Source of the DNA: Bacillus sp. T3
GTDB lineage: Bacteria > Bacillota > Bacilli > Bacillales > Cytobacillaceae
Assembly: GCF_033449965.1 (NCBI RefSeq)
Contig: NZ_CP137761.1
Coordinates: 496,001 to 560,000 of the forward strand
DNA length: 64,000 nucleotides
Direction: 5' to 3'
The position numbers were made by a program, and so were the translations under genes. The notes under the pieces are model-generated. The model was not told the DNA's origin, made no database searches, and was given only the letters and a program-made list of their open reading frames with translations. Positions within the stretch are counted from its first letter, which is position 1. Every line of letters starts with the position of its first letter. Below are positions 52,405 to 61,059 of the stretch, one piece after another.

Positions 52405-52872
52405 ATAATCGATAAAGAAGAGCTATTGACCAAAACGATGATTCGGCCAGAAGAAAAGTAGTCAATAAAGAGGCTCTATTGACCAAAACGAAGACGTGGC
52501 CCGAAGAAAAGTGGTCAATAAAGAGTGTCTATTGACCAAATGAAACGAAGACGTGGCCCGAAGAAAAGTGGTCAATAAAGAGTGTCTATTGACCAAAACG
52601 AAGGCCAGGGCAAGGAGAAAAGTGGTTAATAAAGAGTGTCTATTGACCAAAACGAAGACGTGGCCCGAAGAAAAGTGGTCAATAAAGAGTGTCTATTGAC
52701 CAAAACTATGATCGAGCCCGAAGAAAAGTGGTCAATGAAGAGGCTCTATTGACCAAAACGAAGACCTGGCCAGAAAAAAGTGGTCAATAAAGAGGCTCTA
52801 TTGACCAAAACGAAGACCCAGCCCGAAGAAAGTGGTCAATAAAGAGTGTCTATTGACCAAAACAAAGACTTG
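52405..52872 (+). repeat. Array of nine ~53-bp hairpin repeats (array 2)
   Basis: TTGACC recurs at 52426, 52479, 52532, 52589, 52642, 52695, 52749, 52801 and 52852 (steps 51-57). Each unit contains GGTCAATA - AAGAGTGTC - TATTGACC, an 8-bp stem with a nine-base loop, then CAAAACGAAGACGTGGCCCG. It is array 1 in the opposite orientation on the plus strand, again past the 3' end of a gene and in its sense direction. Confidence 0.88.
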
Positions 52873-52876
52873 GTAA

Positions 52877-52915
52877 TCAGCATATTCTTAAGAGTTCACT
52901 TAAGAATATGCTGAT
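52877..52915. repeat. Long perfect inverted repeat after array 2
   Basis: ATCAGCATATTCTTAAG pairs with CTTAAGAATATGCTGAT around a six-base loop. There is no T-run, so it is not a typical terminator. It may be the remnant end of an element. Confidence 0.6.
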
Positions 52916-53018
52916 CTCTACAACACACTCCGAATATAAGGTTTACAAAAAGCTACCAACGCCAACCCTCAAATATACATGCTGATGGTTAATAACGACC
53001 ATAACGAAACATAATCAA

Positions 53019-53945
53019 TTAAGGATCATTTTCCTCGAAATAAGCAAATTTGCAGTTTCCTATTTTTTGATAGTGATTTAATAATATTCTTCTTAAATTC
53101 CTTTTCGCAACAACTCCCCCACACCACTCCCAAACCATTCTGGTCGACACCTTTATCCCTGGAAAAAGCAGTCTTAGCTCCTCTATATTTCGAACAACAG
53201 CTAAGCTAATGTCTTCAGCCTGACCACAAATACCACAAACAAGCCTTCTCCCAACGATATTCACATACAAAGATCCGCAACAGGCACTAATAAATCCTTT
53301 ACGCACTGTGTCAAATGTATACGGTGGAAGTTTGTCGTATGGTGGCTCAATAATGTGTGCTTGAAGTAAAAATTCAGCAAGTTCTCTGTGCTTTCCGTTT
53401 AATAGACTGGGTCTGGTATCTAAATTTCGTAAAAATCGATTGAGTTGTGAATGAAAGATAATTTGTTTATTTGTAGGGGCCTGATATAACTGAAATTCTG
53501 AATTGATAAAAACCAGGTATCTTTCTGTGGGGATATTAAATCCGTTTTTTAGGAGAAATTCTCGGAGCAGCGTATCACTACGGTTTAACTGGTGCAGCGG
53601 GTTAGGCCTTTTTTTGGTGGTCCCAAAGTAGTAAAAATTATCTTCGTGGTAAACATAATCTCCTTGTAAATTTTTAACCTCGCATGGAAATAACGTTTCC
53701 TGTGCAATCATTAGATTATCAATTTGAAATTGACTTCCTCCACATTCTAACAGTAAATCATTTAATACGAAAAATTTGTCGCTGATCCCGGCATCAGTGA
53801 GCTGGGCATCAAACTTTACTTCCCCTTCATAGCCTTTGACTAGGTTTGACAAGCGTTGTTTTGAAGCAGGAGGCAAGTTCATTCGCACATTAAGCTTCTT
53901 TAATATCTGCAATTCTTTGGATTCCTGACAGTTTTTATAAGCCAT
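53019..53945 (-). CDS. NERD-domain (nuclease-related) protein with a C-terminal zinc ribbon
   Basis: 308 residues. The N-terminal part (about 25-150) fits the NERD domain: LVKGYEGEVKFDAQL, FQIDNLMIAQETLFPCEVKNLQGDYVY (D...EVK, as in nuclease-like folds) and NPLHQLNRSDTLLREFL. The C-terminal part has two CxxC pairs (ACCGSLYVNIVGRRLVCGICG), a zinc ribbon. NERD proteins are common in Bacillus and are suspected DNA-processing or defence-associated proteins with no established activity. It is divergent from the FtsZ gene, 300 bases away. Confidence 0.75.
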   Translation of the reverse strand: MAYKNCQESKELQILKKLNVRMNLPPASKQRLSNLVKGYEGEVKFDAQLTDAGISDKFFVLNDLLLECGGSQFQIDNLMIAQETLFPCEVKNLQGDYVYHEDNFYYFGTTKKRPNPLHQLNRSDTLLREFLLKNGFNIPTERYLVFINSEFQLYQAPTNKQIIFHSQLNRFLRNLDTRPSLLNGKHRELAEFLLQAHIIEPPYDKLPPYTFDTVRKGFISACCGSLYVNIVGRRLVCGICGQAEDISLAVVRNIEELRLLFPGIKVSTRMVWEWCGGVVAKRNLRRILLNHYQKIGNCKFAYFEENDP

Positions 53946-54243
53946 GTTTCACATCCTTCCTCAAATACTATCTTTATTTTATAAAATCAATCTGACCAAT
54001 TTTGTGAAAATTACGTGAATTATTAGATTTTGTTAAGGAGTTACATTCCAATTTGATGTCAAGATATTGCAGAACATGGCGTTCATGTTACAAACATTAA
54101 AGTTTATTTACTTTAAACTGTATTAAATGGAAAATATATTTTCCTATTTTATACTTAGTAATATTGAAAACTTCTTTCTTTTTAAAATAAATAGATTAAA
54201 AAAATAAATCAAATCGTAGCCAAATTCAGGGGGGCAAATATTA

Positions 54244-55650
54244 ATGTTTGAGTATGATACAGATTTAGAACCATCAGCAAAAATCAAAGTAATCGGTGTT
54301 GGCGGTGGCGGAGGTAATGCGGTTAACCGGATGATTGAAGATGGGGTCGAGGGAGTAGAATTTATTACCGTTAATACGGACGCACAAGCACTAAAACAGT
54401 CAAAGGCACCCATCACAATGCAAATTGGTTCAGCATTGACAAGAGGCCTCGGCGCAGGTGCTAATCCTGAAGTGGGAAAAAAGGCAGTTGAAGAAAGTGA
54501 AAAGGAAATACAGGAAGTATTAAAAGGTGCAGACATGGTATTTGTTACGGCTGGAATGGGCGGTGGTACAGGTACTGGTGCGGCACCCGCCATTGCTCGA
54601 ATTGCGCGGGGGCTTGGGGCGCTTACAATTGGTGTCGTTACACGACCGTTCAAATTTGAAGGTCGTAAGCGGGCAAAAAATGCAGAAATGGGGATCGAAG
54701 CGATAGGCAATGCGGTCGACACCTTAATCATTATTCCCAATGATCGCTTATTGGATATTGTTGATAAACGTACTCCGATGCTTCAGGCTTTTCGTGAGGC
54801 GGATAATGTGCTACGACAAGGTGTTCAAGGGATTTCGGATTTAATTGCTGTACCGGGTTTAATCAATCTTGATTTTGCTGATGTGAAGACAATTATGTCC
54901 AATCGCGGTACAGCTATTATGGGAATTGGAGTTGCAACAGGCGAAAATCGTGCAGCTGAAGCGGCTAAAAAGGCGATATTAAGTCCATTGCTAGAAACAT
55001 CGATTACCGGTGCACAAGGTGTGCTAATGAACATTACCGGCGGCAGAAATTTAAGTTTATTTGAAGTACAAGAGGCTGCTGATATTGTTTCTTCTGCCTC
55101 ACATGAAGAGCTAAATATGATTTTTGGTTCAGTTATTAACGAAAACCTAGATAAGGAAATTATCGTCACTGTAATCGCAACTGGGTTTGCTCAACAGTCA
55201 AAGTCAAAAAATGCAACATCTGGCTCAGCAGAAGAAGATGCAACGTATTCACAATTTAACGAACAGCGAAGACAGTCAGCTCCTCGAGAATATCGTGACC
55301 TATCACAAGGGTACAGCGATCAACCCCAATACCGTGAACCGTCACAGGGGTACAGTGATCAACCCCAATACCGTGAACCGACACAGGGGTACAGCGATCA
55401 ACCCCAATACCGTGAACCGTCACAGGGTTACAGCGATCAAACCCAATATCGTCACACATCAAAAGGATACAGCGAGCAAGCTCCACAAGTGTATCATGAA
55501 CCAACACATGAATATACGAATGCAAGAGAAGATTATGAATCGGAACGAGAGTATAATCGTCGCATTCGAGATCAAGATCAAGAACAACAGCAAAAGAACG
55601 ATGACACTCTAGATACTCCATCGTTCCTAAGAAAGCGCCGATTTAGATAA
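54244..55650 (+). CDS. ftsZ: FtsZ-like cell-division GTPase with an extended repeat linker
   Basis: 468 residues (B. subtilis FtsZ 382). The core (1-315) is nearly the Bacillus protein: VIGVGGGGGNAVNRMI, GADMVFVTAGMGGGTGTGAAP (GTP-binding GGGTGTG, about 105-111), LINLDFADVKTIMSNRGTA (T7 catalytic loop) and LMNITGGRNLSLFEVQEAADIV. The conserved C-terminal peptide DTPSFLRKR is present at about 453-465, so binding to FtsA/SepF-type partners is expected. Between them is a long linker (about 316-450) with four or more tandem QGYSDQPQYREP-type units. There is no ftsA upstream and no dcw genes downstream. So this is probably a second FtsZ. Ribosome site AGGGGGGC. Confidence 0.88.
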   Translation: MFEYDTDLEPSAKIKVIGVGGGGGNAVNRMIEDGVEGVEFITVNTDAQALKQSKAPITMQIGSALTRGLGAGANPEVGKKAVEESEKEIQEVLKGADMVFVTAGMGGGTGTGAAPAIARIARGLGALTIGVVTRPFKFEGRKRAKNAEMGIEAIGNAVDTLIIIPNDRLLDIVDKRTPMLQAFREADNVLRQGVQGISDLIAVPGLINLDFADVKTIMSNRGTAIMGIGVATGENRAAEAAKKAILSPLLETSITGAQGVLMNITGGRNLSLFEVQEAADIVSSASHEELNMIFGSVINENLDKEIIVTVIATGFAQQSKSKNATSGSAEEDATYSQFNEQRRQSAPREYRDLSQGYSDQPQYREPSQGYSDQPQYREPTQGYSDQPQYREPSQGYSDQTQYRHTSKGYSEQAPQVYHEPTHEYTNAREDYESEREYNRRIRDQDQEQQQKNDDTLDTPSFLRKRRFR

Positions 55651-55803
55651 TTCAAGGACAGAGAAATCCATCTTCATCCCCCTAGCCACCATCGAATTTG
55701 TGAAAAAAACATACCAACCATTTTAATCAAACCTTTCATTCTTTATAATTAAGGTTAATGAAAGGAAGCAGAGGGATGGTTCTCGGCTGTAAGGGGGAGA
55801 ATA

Positions 55804-56301
55804 ATGGTTTCCGTAAAATCAATGAAGATTGATGGTCAAGATATACATATTTTTAATAGTGCAATTTATATATATGAATCAAGCAATGGGCAGACGTTGC
55901 AGTTGGATGTGATTGTCAGTGAGGTTGTATTAAAGAAATACAAGGATGAAGAAAGCCTGATTATTGGAGTAGAGCTGGAGGATGGTAGAATTATTAGCTC
56001 GATTATGCTCCTAAACACACTGCCTGGGGGTCTGCCTCAGCTTAATTTAGTTTGTGAGCTAGATGAACAGGAATATAATGAATACGATGATTTCGAGCGA
56101 GTCGATGAAAATAACGCTCAGTTTCCGAACGTAGAAGCGGGGATAACCCTTGAAGAAATAAGAAAAGTTGAGATGCCCAATGAAAAAATCAACTTAAAAC
56201 TCACGCTGCCAATTGATCAAGTTGAATGGCTTAAAACACAAAAAACTAAAGATCTAAATAACCTATTCAAACAACTACTCTACGAATTAATGAAGGACTA
56301 A
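55804..56301 (+). CDS. Unrecognised protein
   Basis: 165 residues. ATG with GGGGGAGAA upstream. Beta-rich N-terminal half (SMKIDGQDIHIFNSAIYIYESSNGQTLQLDVIVSEVVL), then an acidic middle (LDEQEYNEYDDFERVDENN), then a helical end with WLKTQKTKDLNNLFKQLLYELMK. No family is recognised. It follows ftsZ by 150 bases on the same strand, but the promoter and RBS look independent. Confidence 0.55.
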   Translation: MVSVKSMKIDGQDIHIFNSAIYIYESSNGQTLQLDVIVSEVVLKKYKDEESLIIGVELEDGRIISSIMLLNTLPGGLPQLNLVCELDEQEYNEYDDFERVDENNAQFPNVEAGITLEEIRKVEMPNEKINLKLTLPIDQVEWLKTQKTKDLNNLFKQLLYELMKD

Positions 56302-56336
56302 GAAACATAGGGACGGTTCTTGAGATTCCCCCGCTA

Positions 56337-56474
56337 CCAGAATGGGAAGAACTGCCCTCGTGTTTCCGAGCTATCCAGATTGGGAAGAACTGCCCCCATG
56401 TTTCTGACTATCCAGAATTGAAAGAACCTCCCCCATGCTTCAGAGCTTTCCAGAATGGGAAGAACTGCCCAGCG
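56337..56474. repeat. 38-bp tandem repeat, four units
   Basis: CCAGAATGGGAAGAACTGCCC or close variants start at 56337, 56375, 56412 and 56450. The spacer carries GTTTCCGAGCTATC or a relative. A GGGACGGTTCTTGAGATTCC string precedes it. It lies between the unknown gene and the histidine kinase. The open frame on the minus strand merely follows the repeat. Confidence 0.75.
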
Positions 56475-56623
56475 TTCTTCCAACCCTTTCCACCTCCTCG
56501 CTTCCTTTACATATTTATTCACTTAATTGCAACAATTAAATGCGAAAAATATCACATTTCCTCTTACAATAAAGAAAGTCATTAGAAAATTGCATCCTAT
56601 GTGAAGACGGAGTTGACATTGAA

Positions 56624-58222
56624 ATGAAAAAACGAAAGAAGCTTCGTTTGCAAACGACGATCACCCTGCTTGTCACAGCCGTAATATGCACTTGTTTTTT
56701 AGTTGCCTATATTTCAAGCATTCAATATGTTAAATCGACCACATTATCCAAAATTGAAGAAAAGGCCAGAGATATTTCGAGGACCGTTGCGATGTCGCAA
56801 GTTGTCATTAATGGGCTTTCCCACAAAGAGGACGAAGACAAGATACAGCCTTATGCAGAAAAAATCCGCAAGGCAACAGATGTCCGATTTGTCGTCGTTT
56901 TAGACATGAATGGAGTTAGAAAATCCCATCCACTCACGAATAAAATTGGCAAAAAGTTTGTAGGTGGCGACGATAAACCTGTATACAAGGGGAAAGAGAA
57001 TTTTTCGATTGCCAAAGGAACTTTAGGGATGTCCCTCCGTTTCTTTACCCCCGTTTATGATGAAAAAGGAAATCAGATTGGTGCTGTGGCAGTCGGAATT
57101 GCCATAGATGAAGTTCAAGAACAAATGGATAAAACTAGTAAAAATATCTATATTAGTGCTCTTATTGGATTATTAGTCGGCATTATCGGAGCCGTTTTTT
57201 TAGCGAAAAAGGTAAAACGAATCATGTTTGGCATGGAGCCTGATGAGATTGCAAACTTGCTCGAGCAAAGAAGTGCCATGCTGAAAAACGTACGTGAAGG
57301 TGTCCTAGCTGTGGAACAAACAGGCACGATCACTCTTTTAAACCAAGAAGCGGAACGATTACTAAAAAATATTTCGTCCAATGATCAATTTGATGGAAAA
57401 AAAGTGGATGATATATTGCCGAACTCCCATATCAGTACCGTATTAGAAACAGGCCTGAAACTGCTCGATCAGGAATATTCCTATAAAGGGCTTGTGATTG
57501 TTATGAATATCGTGCCGATTACCGTTGATGATCAAATTGTTGGTGCAGTCGCAACATTCCGTGATAAGAGTGAAATGAAGCTAATGGCGGAGCAGCTTAC
57601 CAGTGTCCGCTTATATGCAGAAGCTTTGCGAGCTCAAACCCATGAATTTATGAATAAGCTTCATGTCATAGTCGGGTTAGTACAATTAGAATTATATGAT
57701 CAAATCTTAGGTTATGTGAGGGACCTAAAGGAACAGAGTATTTCGGCAGCTGATTTCTTTACAAAAAATATTAAAGATCCTGTTCTCTCCGGATTTTTGT
57801 TAGGTAAGGTTAGCTATGCCAGAGAAAAAGGATCTGAACTGAAGTTTACGGATGAAACCTTTTTGCCTACACCAAAAAACAAAGATATCGTGAAGGATTT
57901 GGTGACCATCCTTGGGAATTTGATTGATAACGCTCTAGATGCTTTAGCCTATTGTGAAAATAATGAAGTGATCGTTGAAATCATCCCGATTTCGGATGGA
58001 GAATTATCGATTACTGTAATGGATAATGGTATAGGAATGAGCCCTGAGGTTCAAAAGAGCATCTTTGAAAAAGGGTTTTCAACCAAGGGGGCAAACAGGG
58101 GGTTCGGGTTATATTTAGTATTCCAAAGCATCAAGGAGTTGAATGGCAGGATTTCAATTTCCTCAGAAGAAGGTACTGGAACAAAGATAAACGTTATTAT
58201 TCCATTTGAAAAACAGGAGTGA
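56624..58222 (+). CDS. DcuS/MalK-type sensor histidine kinase
   Basis: 532 residues. TM1 at about 9-30, then a PDC sensor domain outside (~35-165: RDISRTVAMSQVVINGLSH, VRFVVVLDMNGVRKSHPL, FFTPVYDEKGNQIGAVAVGIA), TM2 at ~175-198, an internal PAS domain (~215-320), a kinase of the CitA/DcuS type with the phosphorylated His in RAQTHEFMNKLHVIVGLVQL (~345) and ATP-binding motifs NLIDNALDAL and DNGIGMSPEV, and a G2-like GFGLYLV. It should sense C4-dicarboxylates, and the next genes are a transporter and fumarase. It is separated from the regulator by six bases. Confidence 0.88.
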   Translation: MKKRKKLRLQTTITLLVTAVICTCFLVAYISSIQYVKSTTLSKIEEKARDISRTVAMSQVVINGLSHKEDEDKIQPYAEKIRKATDVRFVVVLDMNGVRKSHPLTNKIGKKFVGGDDKPVYKGKENFSIAKGTLGMSLRFFTPVYDEKGNQIGAVAVGIAIDEVQEQMDKTSKNIYISALIGLLVGIIGAVFLAKKVKRIMFGMEPDEIANLLEQRSAMLKNVREGVLAVEQTGTITLLNQEAERLLKNISSNDQFDGKKVDDILPNSHISTVLETGLKLLDQEYSYKGLVIVMNIVPITVDDQIVGAVATFRDKSEMKLMAEQLTSVRLYAEALRAQTHEFMNKLHVIVGLVQLELYDQILGYVRDLKEQSISAADFFTKNIKDPVLSGFLLGKVSYAREKGSELKFTDETFLPTPKNKDIVKDLVTILGNLIDNALDALAYCENNEVIVEIIPISDGELSITVMDNGIGMSPEVQKSIFEKGFSTKGANRGFGLYLVFQSIKELNGRISISSEEGTGTKINVIIPFEKQE

Positions 58223-58228
58223 TTCAGG

Positions 58229-58945
58229 ATGATTCGTACAATCATTGTTGAAGACGATCCGATGGTAGCCCAAATCAATTCGCTTTATCTTGGAAAAATA
58301 GACGGGTACGAGCTGGTGGCAGCTGTGCCAACAGTCCAAGACGCACTTCCGATTATTGAAAGAGATCAAGTAGACCTCATCTTATTAGATATTTACATGC
58401 CTGGAGAGGACGGCTGGAGCTTGTTATCGAAGATTCGCTGGCTAGGTCAGGGGATTGATGTCATTATTATCTCTGCCGCAAATGACAAAGAAAGTATAAA
58501 AAAAGCAATTCGTTACGGAGCAGTCGATTACTTGATTAAGCCATTCGAGTTTGAACGCTTTCATACAGCATTAACCTCTTATAAAGAGGATCAGGTATTT
58601 ATTGATGAACAGGAAGAACTCAGTCAAAATGATCTCGATAATTTGCTGTTGCATAAAGAACAGCATCATGTCGCTTGTACGGAGCTACCAAAAGGATTAA
58701 CGAAAAACACGTTAAAGCTTATATGGGAAAAGATGCTTGAACATCAGGCAGAAGTGTTCTCAACTGAAGAAATGGCTCAGCTTGTCGGAATATCTCGAGT
58801 ATCGATGAGAAAATATCTTTTCTTTTTTGCCGACATTCATATTATTGAAACAGAGATTGTTTACGGTGCTATCGGCAGACCCATTTTCAAACACAAAATC
58901 GTCAACCTTGACCATCAACTAATTGAAAAATATTTAACAAGCTAG
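58229..58945 (+). CDS. Response regulator of the CitB/DcuR family
   Basis: 238 residues. Receiver domain with acidic pocket VEDDPMV (10-11), phosphorylated Asp in LLDIYMPGEDG (~54), and Lys in YLIKPFEF (~103). The C-terminal part has a helix-turn-helix: FSTEEMAQLVGISRVSMRKYLFFFADI. It is cotranscribed with the kinase, and the palindromes upstream of the transporter gene are candidate targets. A strong terminator follows. Confidence 0.88.
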   Translation: MIRTIIVEDDPMVAQINSLYLGKIDGYELVAAVPTVQDALPIIERDQVDLILLDIYMPGEDGWSLLSKIRWLGQGIDVIIISAANDKESIKKAIRYGAVDYLIKPFEFERFHTALTSYKEDQVFIDEQEELSQNDLDNLLLHKEQHHVACTELPKGLTKNTLKLIWEKMLEHQAEVFSTEEMAQLVGISRVSMRKYLFFFADIHIIETEIVYGAIGRPIFKHKIVNLDHQLIEKYLTS

Positions 58946-58977
58946 GGTAGGAGAATTAATCTCCTGCCCTTTTTTTG
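58944..58977 (+). terminator. Terminator of the two-component genes
   Basis: AGGGTAGGAGA pairs with TCTCCTGCCCT around a five-base loop, followed by T7. The stop codon overlaps the stem base. Confidence 0.85.
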
Positions 58978-59282
58978 TGCAGGGAGACTTGTCCTCTGCT
59001 TCCAACTCAAAAGGAAGCAAGAGAAAAGTCCCCCTGCTTTCTTTAGTTACAAAACTCTTTATATATTTTCATAAACTATTATGTTTTTGGCTAATTGAGT
59101 ACGATTCAGGTAGCGGGAAAACAGTTTCTCGAGGGGAAGGAAATTGCCTTAGTGGAGGGGATTATTTCTTAATACTTTAGCCGCCTTTTTTATTTATCTA
59201 AGTTTGTGAATCTATTCACAAATGTGAACATTTTGTGAACAAATTGAAAGTGTAAAAACACAATTATGCAATTTATAAAGGA
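58978..59282. other. Promoter region of the transport-fumarase operon
   Basis: About 300 bases without a gene. Near 59212-59245 are TTCACAAATGTGAA (14-base palindrome) and TTTTGTGAACAAA, then a TTATGCAATTTATAA stretch. These are candidate sites for the response regulator or for a Crp/Fnr-type factor. Confidence 0.5.
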
Positions 59283-60767
59283 GTGAAATATATGTCAGTT
59301 CCTGCAATAAAGTTAAAACAACCAAAGATTCAACAGGTTGAAACAAGCACAAAAAAGCCAAGTGAAGTAAAAGCAATACCACTACTTATTATGATCCTTA
59401 TCGGTGTAGCGCTTTGGATGGTACCGGCACCTGCAGGTCTCGAAGCACCTGCTTGGCACTTATTCGCGATTTTCGTCGCAACTATTGTTGGATTAGTAAG
59501 TAAGCCACTACCAATGGGAAGTGTAGCGATTCTCGCATTGACGGCAACAGTTTTAACACAAACCTTGACGATCGAACAAGCACTTAGTGGTTTTCAAAAC
59601 ACAACAATTTGGTTAATCGTTATTGCGTTCTTTATTTCGAGAGGATTTATCAAAACAGGTTTAGGCTCTCGTGTAGCTTATATCTTTGTCAAAATGTTTG
59701 GTAAGAAAACGCTTGGATTGTCTTATTCCTTACTAGTTAGTGACTTGATCTTATCACCAGCGATGCCATCAAATACGGCTCGTGCAGGTGGAATTCTTTT
59801 ACCAATTATCCGATCTCTATCTGAAACATTTGGTTCACGCGTTGGCGATGGTACTGAACGTAAAGTTGGAGCATTTTTAACAAAAGTAGCTTTCCAAGGT
59901 GACATGATTACATCTGCCATGTTCTTAACGGCAATGGCTGCTAATCCGTTAGCTGCCCAAATTACAGCAGATTTAACAGGAGAAACCATTTCGTGGATGG
60001 GTTGGGCAACAGCCGCAATCGTACCTGGACTTATTAGTTTAATTTTAATTCCATTTGTGATTTACAAATTATATCCACCAGAAGTGAAAGAGACTCCAGA
60101 AGCACCAGCAATGGCTGCGAAAAAGCTAAAAGAAATGGGTCCACTAAAAAAACAAGAATGGTACATGATTGGCGTATTCGTTCTTATCTTGGCTCTTTGG
60201 ATTTTTGGAACAACCTATGGTATTACAGCAACGACAACAGCCTTTATCGGTTTAGGAGTATTGTTATTAACTCAAGTATTATCTTGGGCTGATATAAAGA
60301 AAGAAGAGGGCGCATGGGATACATTAGTTTGGTTTGCTGTGTTAGTTATGATGGCTACCTTCTTAAATGAGTTAGGCATGATTCCTTGGTTCAGTGAAAC
60401 AATGAAGGGCGCTGTAAGTGGAATGGATTGGATGTTAGCTTTAATCGTCCTTTCAGTGGTTTACTTCTATTCTCATTATTTCTTTGCCAGCAACACTGCA
60501 CACGTAAGTGCAATGTACGCAGCATTCTTAACGGTTATCGTAGCAGCAGGAGCACCACCGTTAGTATCAGCATTAATTCTAGCATTTTTCAGTAACTTGT
60601 TTGCCTGTACAACGCATTATGGTTGTGGTCCGGCACCTGTTTTCTTCGGAAGCGGATATGTTACTCAAAACAAATGGTGGTCACTCGGCTTCCTTATTTC
60701 CATCATTCATATCATCGTTTGGATCGGTATAGGTGGAGTTTGGTGGAAGATCCTAGGACTTTGGTAA
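59283..60767 (+). CDS. DASS-family dicarboxylate transporter
   Basis: 494 residues, about 12 transmembrane helices. Divalent anion:sodium symporter family: GFQNTTIWLIVIAFFISRGFIKTGLG, LSPAMPSNTARAGGILLPI (substrate/sodium-binding SNT motif), and FFASNTAHVSAMYAAFLTV and CTTHYGCGPAPVFFGSGY (second SNT-type half). It resembles the 2-oxoglutarate/malate/citrate group (YflS, CitT). RBS AAGGAG. By context it carries malate, fumarate or succinate, or exchanges them for each other. Confidence 0.9.
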   Translation: MKYMSVPAIKLKQPKIQQVETSTKKPSEVKAIPLLIMILIGVALWMVPAPAGLEAPAWHLFAIFVATIVGLVSKPLPMGSVAILALTATVLTQTLTIEQALSGFQNTTIWLIVIAFFISRGFIKTGLGSRVAYIFVKMFGKKTLGLSYSLLVSDLILSPAMPSNTARAGGILLPIIRSLSETFGSRVGDGTERKVGAFLTKVAFQGDMITSAMFLTAMAANPLAAQITADLTGETISWMGWATAAIVPGLISLILIPFVIYKLYPPEVKETPEAPAMAAKKLKEMGPLKKQEWYMIGVFVLILALWIFGTTYGITATTTAFIGLGVLLLTQVLSWADIKKEEGAWDTLVWFAVLVMMATFLNELGMIPWFSETMKGAVSGMDWMLALIVLSVVYFYSHYFFASNTAHVSAMYAAFLTVIVAAGAPPLVSALILAFFSNLFACTTHYGCGPAPVFFGSGYVTQNKWWSLGFLISIIHIIVWIGIGGVWWKILGLW

Positions 60768-60788
60768 AAAAAGCTTAACGAATAAAAG

Positions 60789-60855
60789 ATACTGCCGATA
60801 GCGGATTCCCCCTCCCGATCTATTATGATCAGACTCTATCGGCGGTAGTTTTCAT
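60789..60855 (+). terminator. Terminator or attenuator after the transporter
   Basis: GCCGATAG (60794-60801) pairs with CTATCGGC (60836-60843), partly extended by ACT and AGT, then TTTTC. The large loop and short T-run mean it may be leaky, so downstream genes could be read through. Confidence 0.55.
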
Positions 60856-60874
60856 TTAAAGTGGAGGAGAGCTT

Positions 60875-61057
60875 ATGTCATCTAATTGTTGTTTAGCTCC
60901 AATTATTACAGAACATCGCCCAGAGTTATTTCATGGCAGCGATGATGGCTATGAATTAGTAATTCCCTTTTTAGTTTGCTCGGAATGTGGCGACATTCAG
61001 CTAAACGCTGTGGACGCTAATAAAGATAAGAGATTGCAATCGGTAGGAGGAATTTAA
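60875..61057 (+). CDS. 60-residue Cys-rich protein at the head of the fumarase genes
   Basis: Short protein with GTGGAGGAGAG in front of the ATG. It carries NCCLAPII near the start and a CxxC-type knuckle VCSECGD at about residues 39-45, so it may bind zinc or iron-sulphur. The rest is polar. Its stop lies two bases before the fumarase alpha start, and the Shine-Dalgarno of the latter (AGGAGG) falls inside it, so translation is probably coupled. Function is unknown; an Fe-S or redox accessory role is a guess from position. Confidence 0.65.
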   Translation: MSSNCCLAPIITEHRPELFHGSDDGYELVIPFLVCSECGDIQLNAVDANKDKRLQSVGGI

Positions 61058-61059
61058 TC

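Noticed and set aside
52462..52650. Minus-strand gene for a repeated HSLLTTFLRATSS-type peptide
   Set aside because: The peptide is only the translation of the 53-bp repeat array; no ribosome site and no conservation of codon positions.
55187..55621. Open frames inside the ftsZ repeat linker on both strands
   Set aside because: They follow the DNA repeat in other frames of a well-supported ftsZ gene.
56334..56522. Minus-strand open frame with repeated VLPxLxSSE peptide
   Set aside because: Product of the 38-bp tandem repeat, not of a gene.
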